64,000 nt of DNA, taken from the NCBI RefSeq assembly GCF_002836595.1, contig NZ_PJBB01000003.1:3223001-3287000 (forward strand), given 5' to 3'. Below, piece after piece: positions 44,445 to 53,183 of the stretch (positions are counted from its first letter, which is position 1; each line of letters begins with the position of its first letter). The stretch is from Tenacibaculum sp. Bg11-29 (lineage in GTDB: Bacteria; Bacteroidota; Bacteroidia; Flavobacteriales; Flavobacteriaceae). The translations under genes and the position numbers were made by a program. The notes beneath the pieces are model-generated. The model saw only the letters and a list, made by a program, of their open reading frames with translations. It made no database searches and was not told the DNA's origin.

Positions 44445-44840
44445 ATGAAAAACGCAATCTTCGCAATTATGATTTTAATAATAAACATATCTTGTGAAAA
44501 TGCTGAAATAACTCAAGAGGAAAAAAGTATTTCAGAAAAAATCATATCCTTATCTGGAAAAACACTTGAATATAATTATGGCAATTCTGTTTATGAATTA
44601 AATTTTAAATCGGAAAACAAACTACATTGGAAATGTGTAAAAGGAGATGAAAAAGGAGAAGAAGCAGATGAAACCTATTCTACACAACGACTGAATAACT
44701 ATACTCTCTTCGTTTCTTGGATTGAACAAGGTGGATTAGGTGTTAGCCAAGTAATTAATTTAAAAGAAAATACTATAAACTCCTTTTTAAAAATAGATAA
44801 AGAAATAATACCTCTTTCTGGAACAATTCGTGAGTTGTAG
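44445..44840 (+). CDS. MoaF-like domain lipoprotein
   Basis: 131 residues with a lipobox (NISC, Cys16). The body fits the small MoaF-like / lipocalin-type barrel: LSGKTLEYNYGNSVYELNF, LHWKC, YSTQRLNNYTLFVSWIEQGG. In that family the ligand is mostly unknown. Single gene between repeats. Confidence 0.6.
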   Translation: MKNAIFAIMILIINISCENAEITQEEKSISEKIISLSGKTLEYNYGNSVYELNFKSENKLHWKCVKGDEKGEEADETYSTQRLNNYTLFVSWIEQGGLGVSQVINLKENTINSFLKIDKEIIPLSGTIREL

Positions 44841-44867
44841 AAACCGACTAAATAAAAAGCAGCAGGT

Positions 44868-45075
44868 AATACTATAGAGCAAATTAGTGTTTAACCCAAA
44901 GGGTTGTGTCTATTTTATAATAGTCGCCAAATCTTTTGATTTGGTCTTAAGAGAGAAAAATTAAAACAAAACACTAACTACAACAAAGAATTGAGGTAAA
45001 AAAAACAAATTATTCATTAATTCCACACAATACAAACTAAGCTCAAAGAATATCATTCAATATTTTTTGAGCTTA
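44868..45075 (+). repeat. palindromic element fragment (copy 6) plus conserved 3' flank
   Basis: 44868-44985 carries the CGCCAAAT-CTTTTG-ATTTGGTC stem of the element family but seems truncated. 44989-45075 repeats the AACAAAGAATTGAGGT flank and the AAGCTCAAAGAATAT terminator stem (45039-45053 with 45060-45074) seen at 49588-49682. Confidence 0.6.
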
Positions 45076-45116
45076 TATTTTTTATAAATAGATAAATAAA
45101 ACTTTATAATCAGTCC

Positions 45117-45176
45117 TTAATTATTTTTATACGAATTTGCATTTTGTTTCCATGTTAATACTGTTTGATCTCTAAT
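45117..45176 (-). pseudogene. 3' tail of the metallophosphatase gene
   Basis: Encodes IRDQTVLTWKQNANSYKNN-stop, one residue different from the end of the intact phosphatase at 49727. The neighbouring terminator is duplicated too. It marks one end of a 190-bp direct repeat with 49588-49787. Confidence 0.85.
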
Positions 45177-45201
45177 ATCCTAGCACTTTTTACTTAGTCA
45201 T

Positions 45202-45236
45202 GCCGTCACGAGCAAGATGCTCGCACTAGCGACGGC
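45202..45236. repeat. GC-rich REP-like hairpin
   Basis: GCCGTC...GACGGC outer arms and CGAGC-AAGAT-GCTCG inner arms. It is strikingly GC-rich for this genome. It sits exactly at the junction with a broken gene tail. Confidence 0.6.
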
Positions 45237-45237
45237 T

Positions 45238-45420
45238 ATAAATGACGAAATTTTAAAATCTGAAAAAGACGCCATAACGTTAAAGAATATTTTAGATAAG
45301 AAAAAATTCAAGGTTAAGAAACTAAAAATACGCAAAGGTGAAAAAGCAATAAAACGTTATGGAATCTTAGGCTTAAATGGAGTTATAGAAATAAAAGGAA
45401 AACACAAAAAATGTAGGTAG
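45238..45420 (+). pseudogene. C-terminal fragment of the 40183 gene
   Basis: Codes for the last 60 residues (INDEILKSEKDAITLKNILD... GLNGVIEIKGKHKKCR) of the secreted protein, nearly identical. It has no leader or plausible own start; the frame begins in the REP-like hairpin. Confidence 0.75.
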
Positions 45421-45474
45421 TAAATATGAGACGATTAGAATATATTGAAACTGAAACCTTCTAGCTCTTACCTA

Positions 45475-45833
45475 ATAAAAAACAACACTTATACTTATAT
45501 ATCCTTTACTTATATCAAAATAACAAACGCTAATGCTTTTTCTCTCCTAGCTCTTTATTTTTACACCAAATTTGTAATATAATTTAAGGTAAAACCATAC
45601 TTATATTACGGTTTTTTAGTCACTTTTTTGTTTTTCATAAGTTACTTTTGGCAAAGAAAAATAAAAATGTAAAAGTTTCTTTTATTTCGTCTAAAAAAAC
45701 TAATAAAAGAATAATATCACGCATATAATACATTAAAAAACTACAATTATATAAGCGATATATGATCACCATGGTAACTATACCCGTCTTATATGAGATA
45801 TATAGTTACTAAGGTAACTATATTGTTGTTGTT
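45475..45833 (+). repeat. dispersed repeat R, copy 4, with palindromes
   Basis: The same series as copy 3, including TATGATCACCATGGTAACTA. It is followed by ATATAGTTAC-TAAG-GTAACTATAT (10-bp perfect arms, about 45799-45824). It lies just upstream of the toxin-like gene and could affect its transcription. Confidence 0.55.
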
Positions 45834-45851
45834 GTGCATAATTTAAGAAAA

Positions 45852-46169
45852 ATGGATAATAGAGGAAGATTTCAAGCTCAAGGAAATGGATTAGAGAGGT
45901 CTGAACCTTGGAATACTAACCTTGATGTTAATAAACAAGATGGCCAAAATTTAATTACTGATTTAAGAAATCAATTATCGAATCGTGAATTAAACGAAAG
46001 GGTTAACGCATTTGTAAAAGCAGAGAATTTTGTGCACCAATCACCTTCAAATGGACATAGTGTAATAGGTCAAAGTTTGATAATAAAAACATTTCCTAAT
46101 AGCCCACAAAATAGGTCTATTAGAGTTGATGTTGAAATTCGAGCAGGTATTGCTTTTATTGACAATTAA
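45852..46169 (+). CDS. possible toxin C-terminal domain fragment
   Basis: 105 residues from the ATG at 45852. MDNRGRFQAQGNGLERSEPW resembles the start of C-terminal toxin domains of polymorphic toxins; the recognition is from memory. The rest (NLITDLRNQLSNRELNERVN; SLIIKTFPNSPQ; SIRVDVEIRAGIAFIDN) is not assigned. With no delivery domain it looks like an orphan toxin module. The next gene, 12 bases on, is immunity-sized. Confidence 0.45.
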   Translation: MDNRGRFQAQGNGLERSEPWNTNLDVNKQDGQNLITDLRNQLSNRELNERVNAFVKAENFVHQSPSNGHSVIGQSLIIKTFPNSPQNRSIRVDVEIRAGIAFIDN

Positions 46170-46181
46170 TATTATTCAGTT

Positions 46182-46619
46182 ATGGCAGAAGAAAAAATAT
46201 TATATCAAAAATTTTTAGAAGACAAAAGAAATTATAATCTTAATGTTGGCTACTGGAAAAAAAAGCTTCAAAAAGCATTGGACGAAAAATTTTTAATTGA
46301 AAGTAACTATGTTACAAATAAAAACGACAAAGGAAAAAGTTATTATGATGGTAATCCTATTTATAGCTATGTAAATATTAATAAACGTAAAGGATTAAGA
46401 ATTGTACAAGAAAACCCAAAGGAACTTGAAAACTACTCTGACATAAAACTTTTACAAGCGTGGAACTCTAAAACTCTTTTAATTGACACTTACGATAAAA
46501 ATGAGATAATAATTAATGAATTAGTAATTTCTTTATATCTCACAAGAAGCTCTGTAATGGAAAGTATTGAATTAATAAAAAAATGGTTTTCTGAAGACAT
46601 TGAAAATATTAACATATAA
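46182..46619 (+). CDS. possible immunity protein
   Basis: 145 residues, helical and charged, no leader. It follows the toxin-like gene after 12 bases, the usual toxin/immunity order. Motifs are not recognised (RNYNLNVGYWKKKLQKALDE; SSVMESIELIKKWFSEDIEN). The role rests on position only. Confidence 0.4.
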   Translation: MAEEKILYQKFLEDKRNYNLNVGYWKKKLQKALDEKFLIESNYVTNKNDKGKSYYDGNPIYSYVNINKRKGLRIVQENPKELENYSDIKLLQAWNSKTLLIDTYDKNEIIINELVISLYLTRSSVMESIELIKKWFSEDIENINI

Positions 46620-46666
46620 AATAGTACTCTAAACATATATGAGTTATAAAAAACATATTTAACACA

Positions 46667-47236
46667 ATGAAAACAGAATTAATTGAAGTAGACGAATATC
46701 TTGTTTTTGTTCATTCAGTTGAGACGGAAAACGAGAATTTAATTTTAGAGGCTAAAGTAAAAGGAACAAGTTTAATCGGTAATTATTCATACAAAAAACA
46801 TCAACCTCATAATCCTACAGGTCAATATCACTTGCACGTTTACAAAAAGGAAAATGAAATATTATCTATTAATAAAGATGGAAGTGGACACGATGGATAT
46901 TCTGGAACACACATCCCAAATAAAGTATATCACGCTTTAAAAAATAAATTCAATGACTGGGATTTTCCAAGTAACCAAATAATTGAAAACTTACAGATAA
47001 AGAATTATAAAATGGATATCAAAAACAATTTACGAAAAGTAAGAGTTTCAGCTCATAAAGACTTTGATTCAAATGAAGTTCAATCTTTCGATGGCCACTT
47101 TCATACTTTTGCTGATTCCCCTTTTTTGACAGGAGGAACAGGTGGATGGTTTAGTAGAACTGTTGCTATAATTGAAGATGAAAATGGTTATGTAAGAAAG
47201 GTTCCGATTGGATATTTTAGATTTATAGTAGAATAA
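46667..47236 (+). CDS. hypothetical protein
   Basis: 189 residues without a leader. Conserved-looking blocks are GQYHLHVYKKENEILSINKD, GSGHDGYSGTHIPNKVYHAL, FDGHFHTF and the Gly-rich FLTGGTGGWFS. The histidine-rich first half resembles a small family often found in accessory regions; no function is known to me. Same strand as the toxin-like pair, 47 bases later. Confidence 0.5.
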   Translation: MKTELIEVDEYLVFVHSVETENENLILEAKVKGTSLIGNYSYKKHQPHNPTGQYHLHVYKKENEILSINKDGSGHDGYSGTHIPNKVYHALKNKFNDWDFPSNQIIENLQIKNYKMDIKNNLRKVRVSAHKDFDSNEVQSFDGHFHTFADSPFLTGGTGGWFSRTVAIIEDENGYVRKVPIGYFRFIVE

Positions 47237-47370
47237 AATTATGCACAACACCGTATATAATTTATTGCTGGCTTCTTGCCTACTAACGAAAGTCCTCGCG
47301 GACTTTCTTGGTCAGTAATTATTTACTAAATTAATTGCTTAAACCACGCAACAAACCATATACAACAACG
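47236..47370. repeat. palindromic intergenic element, second subfamily
   Basis: GCACAACACCGTATATAAT at the left and CCATATACAACAACGCTGCC at the right are inverted. The centre has GAAAGTCC-TCGC-GGACTTTC, a perfect GC-containing stem. This differs from copies 1-5 but has the same end logic. Confidence 0.6.
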
Positions 47371-47395
47371 CTGCCAACTATTAAAACAAAACCGA

Positions 47396-47908
47396 ATGGA
47401 ACTAAACATAAAAGAAAGATTACAACTATCATTTCAATTAAGCATTTTAGAAAAACTATATCCCGATGAACAGGAATATTATGCTAATCATCGAAAAGCT
47501 ATCGAACATGGTTATCAATTACATTACGACTGGATAACCGAGCATCTTTCAGAAGGCTTGACTACAGAAGAATGTTCATTTGTCCTCGAAGTTTTAGATA
47601 TGTATGCCGCTCTTCATTTTTCTGTCCGTGAATTTAAAGACTCCGACCTCACTATTGAATCTGTTACATTCCCTGGTTTTGACGGAAACAATGAAACAAT
47701 GTATATGTCATATACAAAATACTTCATAGAAGATTTAGACAGATTTGGAGAAATACAAGAATCAACAAATGGATATTATAATAGTCATATGAGATTAATT
47801 CCAAAATATAGAAAAATGGTAGAAAAATGGAAGGAATTTAAAATTGACTACACATATAAATTAACAGAGGAAAATGTAAAAGAGCTTTTAGCAATTAAAG
47901 CCTATTAA
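47396..47908 (+). CDS. YfbU family protein
   Basis: 170 residues matching E. coli YfbU along the length: KERLQLSFQLSILEKLYPDE, AIEHGYQLHYDWI, LEVLDMYAALHFS, VTFPGFDGNNE, and YRKMVEKWKEF. YfbU is a helical protein of unknown mechanism. It begins a two-gene unit with the next gene (7-base gap). Confidence 0.85.
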   Translation: MELNIKERLQLSFQLSILEKLYPDEQEYYANHRKAIEHGYQLHYDWITEHLSEGLTTEECSFVLEVLDMYAALHFSVREFKDSDLTIESVTFPGFDGNNETMYMSYTKYFIEDLDRFGEIQESTNGYYNSHMRLIPKYRKMVEKWKEFKIDYTYKLTEENVKELLAIKAY

Positions 47909-47915
47909 TCACATT

Positions 47916-48410
47916 ATGGACATTATCGTAATAATAATTGGTGTTCTAGGCTCATTTGCTTCAATATTTGGAGCATATTTTGCAATAAAGGCAAAAAACG
48001 AAGCTGTTTCTTCTGCCAAACTTGCTGAATCTGCAAAAAATGAAGTTTTGAAAAAACAAAAAACAACTTCATTAACTGGAATTTTGTTTGAGGCAAAAAA
48101 AACACAACAAATTTTTGGAAAGTATTCAATTGCTCAATCAAATAAAAGTTTAGTAGGAGTTCAATTTGGTAAAGACTCGGAAAGCTTACAAAACTTTATT
48201 TTTCATTTTAATGAAAACAGAGAAATGATTGAACAAACAACTGATTTAGAAACAACAGCAACATACGATATTCTAAATCAATTACTTTCTGACTTTAGTG
48301 ACGCAAAAGGAACAAGTGACAAAAAAGATTTCGGAAAAAAAACTAGAATATTAATAGATGATATAATTTTTAAAATGAAAAAGAGCATTGATAACCGAAA
48401 TGAAGAATAA
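47916..48410 (+). CDS. membrane-anchored hypothetical protein
   Basis: 164 residues. An N-terminal transmembrane helix (DIIVIIIGVLGSFASIFGAYFAI) is followed by a basic helix and a soluble helical domain. The pattern is common in small anchored proteins found in defence or accessory cassettes. Not recognised further. Confidence 0.55.
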   Translation: MDIIVIIIGVLGSFASIFGAYFAIKAKNEAVSSAKLAESAKNEVLKKQKTTSLTGILFEAKKTQQIFGKYSIAQSNKSLVGVQFGKDSESLQNFIFHFNENREMIEQTTDLETTATYDILNQLLSDFSDAKGTSDKKDFGKKTRILIDDIIFKMKKSIDNRNEE

Positions 48411-48423
48411 AAATAACATTTGG

Positions 48424-48690
48424 CAACAAAGAACTGAGGTAAAAACCAAACAAATTCCTCATTAAATTTAACCTTTTTATTAAATTGCTAACTTAAGAAG
48501 TGTATAAAACATGGCTAATAAGTGCTAAACCAAAAGTTCTGTGCATATTTATAAAGTTCGCTAAATATAAAATTTGGTATTTAAGAGAAAAAATAAAAGC
48601 AAAATATTTATATTTAGCTAAGTAATAAACCGAAACGAATGTGCTTATAATCTGCCCTACGTTTTTTATACCAACCGTTAGGTATAATTA
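48424..48690. repeat. conserved 3' flank plus palindromic element, copy 7
   Basis: 48424-48500 repeats the AACAAAGAACTGAGGT flank and shares AAATTTAACC..TTTTATTAAATTGC with 24086-24122. 48495-48690 is the close relative of copy 1 (ATAAAATTTGG, TATTTATATTTAGCTAAGTA). Confidence 0.65.
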
Positions 48691-48693
48691 AAA

Positions 48694-49572
48694 ATGAAAA
48701 CAAAATTTGATTTAAACGACCCTATATTTAAAATTGCTATTAAAATTCATGAAGATGAAACGGAATTAGCATTAAATATTGAAAAAAATATTCAAAAAGC
48801 AGTAATTCCAATTGCTTTTATACCTAAAACAAAAGCTCATCAAATAAAAAAAAGAAAACCAGAACAAGTTGGTTCTGGTGTTCTTGTTAAAATTAAAAAA
48901 CATTTTTTTATTTTTAGTGCAACACATGTATTTAATGGATTTGAATCTGAAACTATCTATACTGGTTCACCTGAAAATAATTTTATAGAACCTTTAACTG
49001 GAGAAAGATTTACTACTGGAAATAAAGAAGAACAAATTGATATGCATGATGCAACTGTATTTCATATTAAAAATAACATTAGTCAAGGTTTAAAAAAAAT
49101 AGCAATTACGTTCAATGATATGGATAAAAGTATAGTAGAAGACATCAATATAAGACCTATTTTTATAGCCACTGGATTCAGGAATAAAGATTCTAACTTA
49201 TCTAAAAATGAATTAACAGCAAGAATTAGTACTTACCCATCAGTCGAAATACCTGATTATATTCAATATGGATACAAAGCTGAAACTCAATTAGTCATTA
49301 GTCATGAAAATCAAATTTTAATGGATAAAAAATGGAAAACAAGTCCAATACCAAGAGGTATGAGCGGAGGTGCAATAATAAAAGCTCAAGGAACATCAAC
49401 ACATCCATTTTATAGAGATAAAATTAGAAAAGAAAAAAAACAACTTTTATCTGCAATTATTATAGAACATTATAAAGATAATAATGATAAATTAGGTCAT
49501 CTTGTAAGTACACGTATAAATGTGCACCTTGGTCTAATTCTAAAATATATGCCAGAAATATTCAGGGATTAA
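48694..49572 (+). CDS. trypsin-like serine protease
   Basis: 292 residues without a leader, so cytoplasmic. The triad is readable: His78 (FSATHVFNG), Asp119 (MHDATVF), Ser224 in RGMSGGAI, with GSGVLVKIKKHFFIFSA as the first barrel strand. Cytosolic trypsin-like proteases appear as effectors in several bacterial defence systems. Here no sensor gene is adjacent, so its trigger is unknown. It is flanked by repeats on both sides. Confidence 0.75.
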   Translation: MKTKFDLNDPIFKIAIKIHEDETELALNIEKNIQKAVIPIAFIPKTKAHQIKKRKPEQVGSGVLVKIKKHFFIFSATHVFNGFESETIYTGSPENNFIEPLTGERFTTGNKEEQIDMHDATVFHIKNNISQGLKKIAITFNDMDKSIVEDINIRPIFIATGFRNKDSNLSKNELTARISTYPSVEIPDYIQYGYKAETQLVISHENQILMDKKWKTSPIPRGMSGGAIIKAQGTSTHPFYRDKIRKEKKQLLSAIIIEHYKDNNDKLGHLVSTRINVHLGLILKYMPEIFRD

Positions 49573-49646
49573 ATAAAAAACTACACATAACAAAGAACTA
49601 AGATAAAAACAAACAAATTCTTCATTAATTCCACACAATAAAAACT

Positions 49647-49682
49647 AAGCTCAAAGAATATCATTCAATATTTTTTGAGCTT
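49647..49682. terminator. terminator between the protease and phosphatase genes
   Basis: A 15-bp stem (49647-49661 with 49668-49682, AAGCTCAAAG... / ...TTTGAGCTT, one G-T pair) followed on the plus strand by TTATATTTTTTTT. It is duplicated at 45039-45074. Confidence 0.8.
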
Positions 49683-49726
49683 ATATTTTTTTTATAAATA
49701 GATAAATAAAACTTTATGATCAGCCC

Positions 49727-50851
49727 TTAATTATTTTTATACGGATTTGCATTTTGTTTCCAAGTTAATACTGTTTGATCTCTAATTGTAGATGGACTCT
49801 CTGGCATCCTTTTATAATAAGGATCCCCTTTATCATAACCAATAGAGCTTAACTTAATTTCGCCATTACTCATAATATCAATTTTAGAATAGCCGAAAAA
49901 CGTAGCAGAACCAGGACTTCCACTATTTCCTGCAATTACCTGATACGTGCCTTCATTACCTGGTTGCATTCGTTGATAATCGTGTAAATGTGCCGATAAC
50001 ATTGCTACTACCCTATTTTCAACCAATTTTGGCCATAAAACAGGCCCTTCAGGAAAACCAGCGTGCCCAGTTTCGGGTTTACCACTTACATAATATGGTT
50101 TATGCCCTAATACAAAAACATGGTCAATTTTAGGATTACTCTTATATTCCTCCACTTTTTTAACAATCCAATCTGTAGGAATCTGTCCTTCTAAGCCATA
50201 AGGATTATCTTTGGTCGGCGCATTATAAGTATCAGTATTCATTAATACAAACCCTATATTTTTACGAGTAAAAGCAAAAGTCATTTGGTTATTAATACTA
50301 TCTTTTCCTTTTACAATCGCTCTATCTTTAGGCATATATTCAGCCATGTGCTCCATCCAAATTTCAGTAGCTCCTTTTAAAGGCCATTCATCATGATTTG
50401 GTACATTATAATCATGCCAATACAACATTTCATGGTTTCCAGGTATGGCAACCATTTCTATATTTGAAGTACTAATAGGACTAAAATCGGTATTGTAATA
50501 TAATTTTTTCCATGCTATTAACTGGTTTTCTAATTTAGTGGTGGTCGATTCTGCCAAAACCATATCTCCTAAAAAGAAAAATAAATCTGGTTTGCGTTTT
50601 AAAGCAGCAATTTCTGTCCAAATTCGTTTCATTGCAGTTAAATTCGCTGTAGAAGCATTGGTTGCAGTACTATCACCTTCTTGTTTTCTATCTACCCTGT
50701 TACAGCCTAAAAAAGTAAAGCTAAAAACTACCGAATCTTGTTGTTGTAATGCTACTTTACTTTTTTTAGTAGCAACTTTTGTTTTTTTCTTACCGTTACA
50801 ATTAACTAGCGTTATAACTAATAACAGCATTAATATTTCTTTTAGTTTCAT
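49727..50851 (-). CDS. calcineurin-like metallophosphatase lipoprotein
   Basis: 374 residues. The leader has a lipobox (LVNC). Metallophosphoesterase blocks are FTFLGCNR, FFLGDMVLAES (GD motif), AIPGNHEMLYW (GNHE), FVLGHKPYY and SAHLHDYQR (AHxH). It probably hydrolyses a phosphomonoester or diester outside the inner membrane; substrate unknown. A relic of its 3' end lies at 45117. Confidence 0.88.
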   Translation of the reverse strand: MKLKEILMLLLVITLVNCNGKKKTKVATKKSKVALQQQDSVVFSFTFLGCNRVDRKQEGDSTATNASTANLTAMKRIWTEIAALKRKPDLFFFLGDMVLAESTTTKLENQLIAWKKLYYNTDFSPISTSNIEMVAIPGNHEMLYWHDYNVPNHDEWPLKGATEIWMEHMAEYMPKDRAIVKGKDSINNQMTFAFTRKNIGFVLMNTDTYNAPTKDNPYGLEGQIPTDWIVKKVEEYKSNPKIDHVFVLGHKPYYVSGKPETGHAGFPEGPVLWPKLVENRVVAMLSAHLHDYQRMQPGNEGTYQVIAGNSGSPGSATFFGYSKIDIMSNGEIKLSSIGYDKGDPYYKRMPESPSTIRDQTVLTWKQNANPYKNN

Positions 50852-51068
50852 AAAATGTTAGTTGGTTTGGTTACTATTTAAAGATACTTACTTTAACGTG
50901 ATTTTTATATAAAAATTTTGACTTTTAAATTGTTATTTCGAGTGATTTTAGATAGAAAATTGTATCGAGAAATATAATTTATAAACGAAAAATGTTGTTA
51001 TCGATACTAAATTATTCCAGAATTTCACTCGAACTGACACCTTTTTCTTATCTTTAATACTAAAGTTT

Positions 51069-52226
51069 TTAATTTCTAAAATCAACAAATGTTGGTGTTT
51101 TTGAGGTGGTGTTGTTTATATATAAGTCAGATTCTTCTACAAAATTTAAAGAAAGAGTAATAATCTCGGCGTTTACATCAAAAATCTGATTTAATTTATT
51201 TCTTATTTCAGTTTTTAATAACTGGTTTTCAGCTATCAATAAAAAAGTAATCTCCGTTTTTACTATTGATTTTACAGCTATTTGAATTTGATAACGATCT
51301 ACAAACTCAAGAAGCCAATTAAAATCATCTAAAAAATAAGCTTCAGCATCTACCGAAAAAGAAGTAGCTACTCTAGCTTTTAATAGTAAAGTACGCTTAT
51401 CATTTACATAGTTTAATTGCCCAACATCGCCCATTAAATATCTAAAAACAGGAAAACGCTTTCTTAGTAAATTGGTTACAACTACTGCTCCACTACTTTG
51501 TTCATTTTTTTTATCAATTTCTATAATAACAGCATCTAATACCTCAAAAGAGGTTTCTTTTTCAGAATAAGTTGACCATCCCCAAATACCCGTTTCAGCA
51601 GATCCATATAAAGAATAAATCTTTTTATTTTTAAAAGCCTTTTTTAATAATTTAGCTTGTGATGCTAATAAAAACTCCCCAGCATACATTATATTTTCTA
51701 TTACTAAATTCAGTTTATTATCAATTATATACTTAGCAAGCAACGTAAGTTTAGAAGGCGTTCCCATAAGCATATTTGCTTTAAATTGTGTGGCTGAATT
51801 AAACACCAATTCAAATGAAGAAGCTGCTCCTAAAGATATCGTTGTCGCATCACATTTTTCTAAAATATCATCTACAATAGCGGCTGTACGATACATACCT
51901 TTATAACTAAATAAATTGATAGCGATCGTTTTTGAAGAAAACATACCGTATTTTACTAATTCGATGGCTAATAATTTACGCTGATATAAGTTTTCTTGTA
52001 TGTCTACAGGAAAAATAAGTGGTTTTGTAGAGGAACCGCCAGAACGCACTAAATAAACTCCTTTGGTTTCTCTTTGAAGGTTAAAATATTTTTTTAAGAC
52101 CTCTCGTAATTCATTTTTTTCTAAAGGAACAATTTCTGATATTTCATTTACGTTTTTATAATGCTCTTTAAACAACTCAGATTTTTTTACAATAGCAAAA
52201 TGTGAAGTAAGTTTTTCGTTTATCAT
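51069..52226 (-). CDS. PaaK-like adenylate-forming enzyme
   Basis: 385 residues, similar in layout to phenylacetate-CoA ligase and other stand-alone adenylating enzymes. It has VYLVRSGGSSTKPLIFP (ATP loop), MLMGTPSKLTLLAKYI, and SLYGSAETGIWGW (A5-type motif with Glu). FPVFRYLMGDVGQL contains the Asp that binds ribose. It activates a carboxylic acid as acyl-AMP; acceptor unknown. Last gene of a four-gene leftward operon, 8 bases after the glycosyltransferase. Confidence 0.8.
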   Translation of the reverse strand: MINEKLTSHFAIVKKSELFKEHYKNVNEISEIVPLEKNELREVLKKYFNLQRETKGVYLVRSGGSSTKPLIFPVDIQENLYQRKLLAIELVKYGMFSSKTIAINLFSYKGMYRTAAIVDDILEKCDATTISLGAASSFELVFNSATQFKANMLMGTPSKLTLLAKYIIDNKLNLVIENIMYAGEFLLASQAKLLKKAFKNKKIYSLYGSAETGIWGWSTYSEKETSFEVLDAVIIEIDKKNEQSSGAVVVTNLLRKRFPVFRYLMGDVGQLNYVNDKRTLLLKARVATSFSVDAEAYFLDDFNWLLEFVDRYQIQIAVKSIVKTEITFLLIAENQLLKTEIRNKLNQIFDVNAEIITLSLNFVEESDLYINNTTSKTPTFVDFRN

Positions 52227-52234
52227 AACTTTCC

Positions 52235-53179
52235 TTATTTTTTTAATTTATGCATCAAAAAATATGGCAGCGTTTTAAAAAACAACACTTTATATTTTAA
52301 AATGAATATTATTTTCTGATTTAAAGAGTTAATACTTAACAAAGCATGGTTTATCCAACGTGTAGCCACCACTCTTTTTAATCTTTTATCATAATAATCT
52401 GTACTACTTTTAAATCTAGTAAGTACTGGCGGATAATCTATTTCACTCCAATTATTATATCGCTTTCTTGAGGCACTTCCAAATACTTCTCTTACTTTTA
52501 AATGCGCTCCCATTAGTAAACCTACTTTGCTGTTTCCTTTTGTAAGTACACTTCGCAATACTCTGTACCAATAATCTATTCCTTCATAAATAATAGGCTC
52601 TTCTGTAAAACTTATAGCTGTTCCTTGTGTTCTTCTTAACATAACATTACTTCCTACTCCCATATAAAAATTAGTAGAAGTAATTAACTTTAATGGCTCG
52701 TTAATACAATACGCATTTGAAGTAACAGAAATAACAGAAGAGATTTGAGTAAGCTCATTTTTTATCTTATTAATTTTTGGAAGGATTTCATTACTTGGAA
52801 AAAATTGAATTCCTAGTATTAAAAAATCGATACTATAAGATGACATTAAAACATTTGCAGCCTTTATTAAATCATTGGTATACAAATCATCTGCATCTAA
52901 AAAACTAACAACATCACCTGTTGCTGCTAAAAAACCGCTATTTCTCGTATATCCTATTCCGTTATTTTTATCTAACTCAATAATTTTAACTTTTATCTTC
53001 TTTAAATGTAAAGGAAGATTTTTAAAAAACGTTTTTACTTTATGTAAACTATTATCTGTGCTTTTATCATCTACAATAATAATTTCATAAGGCAACTTTG
53101 TTTGATCAACTAATGATTGTAGGGTTTCTTTAATATACAGCGCCTTATTATATAAGGGTATTACAATTGAAAATTTCAT
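52235..53179 (-). CDS. family 2 glycosyltransferase
   Basis: 314 residues. GT-A fold: FSIVIPLYNKALYIKETLQS, then IIVDDKSTDNS, NGIGYTRNSG and VVSFLDADDLY with the DxD. The C-terminal part is basic. It transfers a sugar from a nucleotide sugar to an unknown acceptor, and its place between an ATP-grasp-like gene and an adenylating enzyme suggests small-molecule or lipid glycosylation. Confidence 0.9.
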   Translation of the reverse strand: MKFSIVIPLYNKALYIKETLQSLVDQTKLPYEIIIVDDKSTDNSLHKVKTFFKNLPLHLKKIKVKIIELDKNNGIGYTRNSGFLAATGDVVSFLDADDLYTNDLIKAANVLMSSYSIDFLILGIQFFPSNEILPKINKIKNELTQISSVISVTSNAYCINEPLKLITSTNFYMGVGSNVMLRRTQGTAISFTEEPIIYEGIDYWYRVLRSVLTKGNSKVGLLMGAHLKVREVFGSASRKRYNNWSEIDYPPVLTRFKSSTDYYDKRLKRVVATRWINHALLSINSLNQKIIFILKYKVLFFKTLPYFLMHKLKK

Positions 53180-53183
53180 TCTT

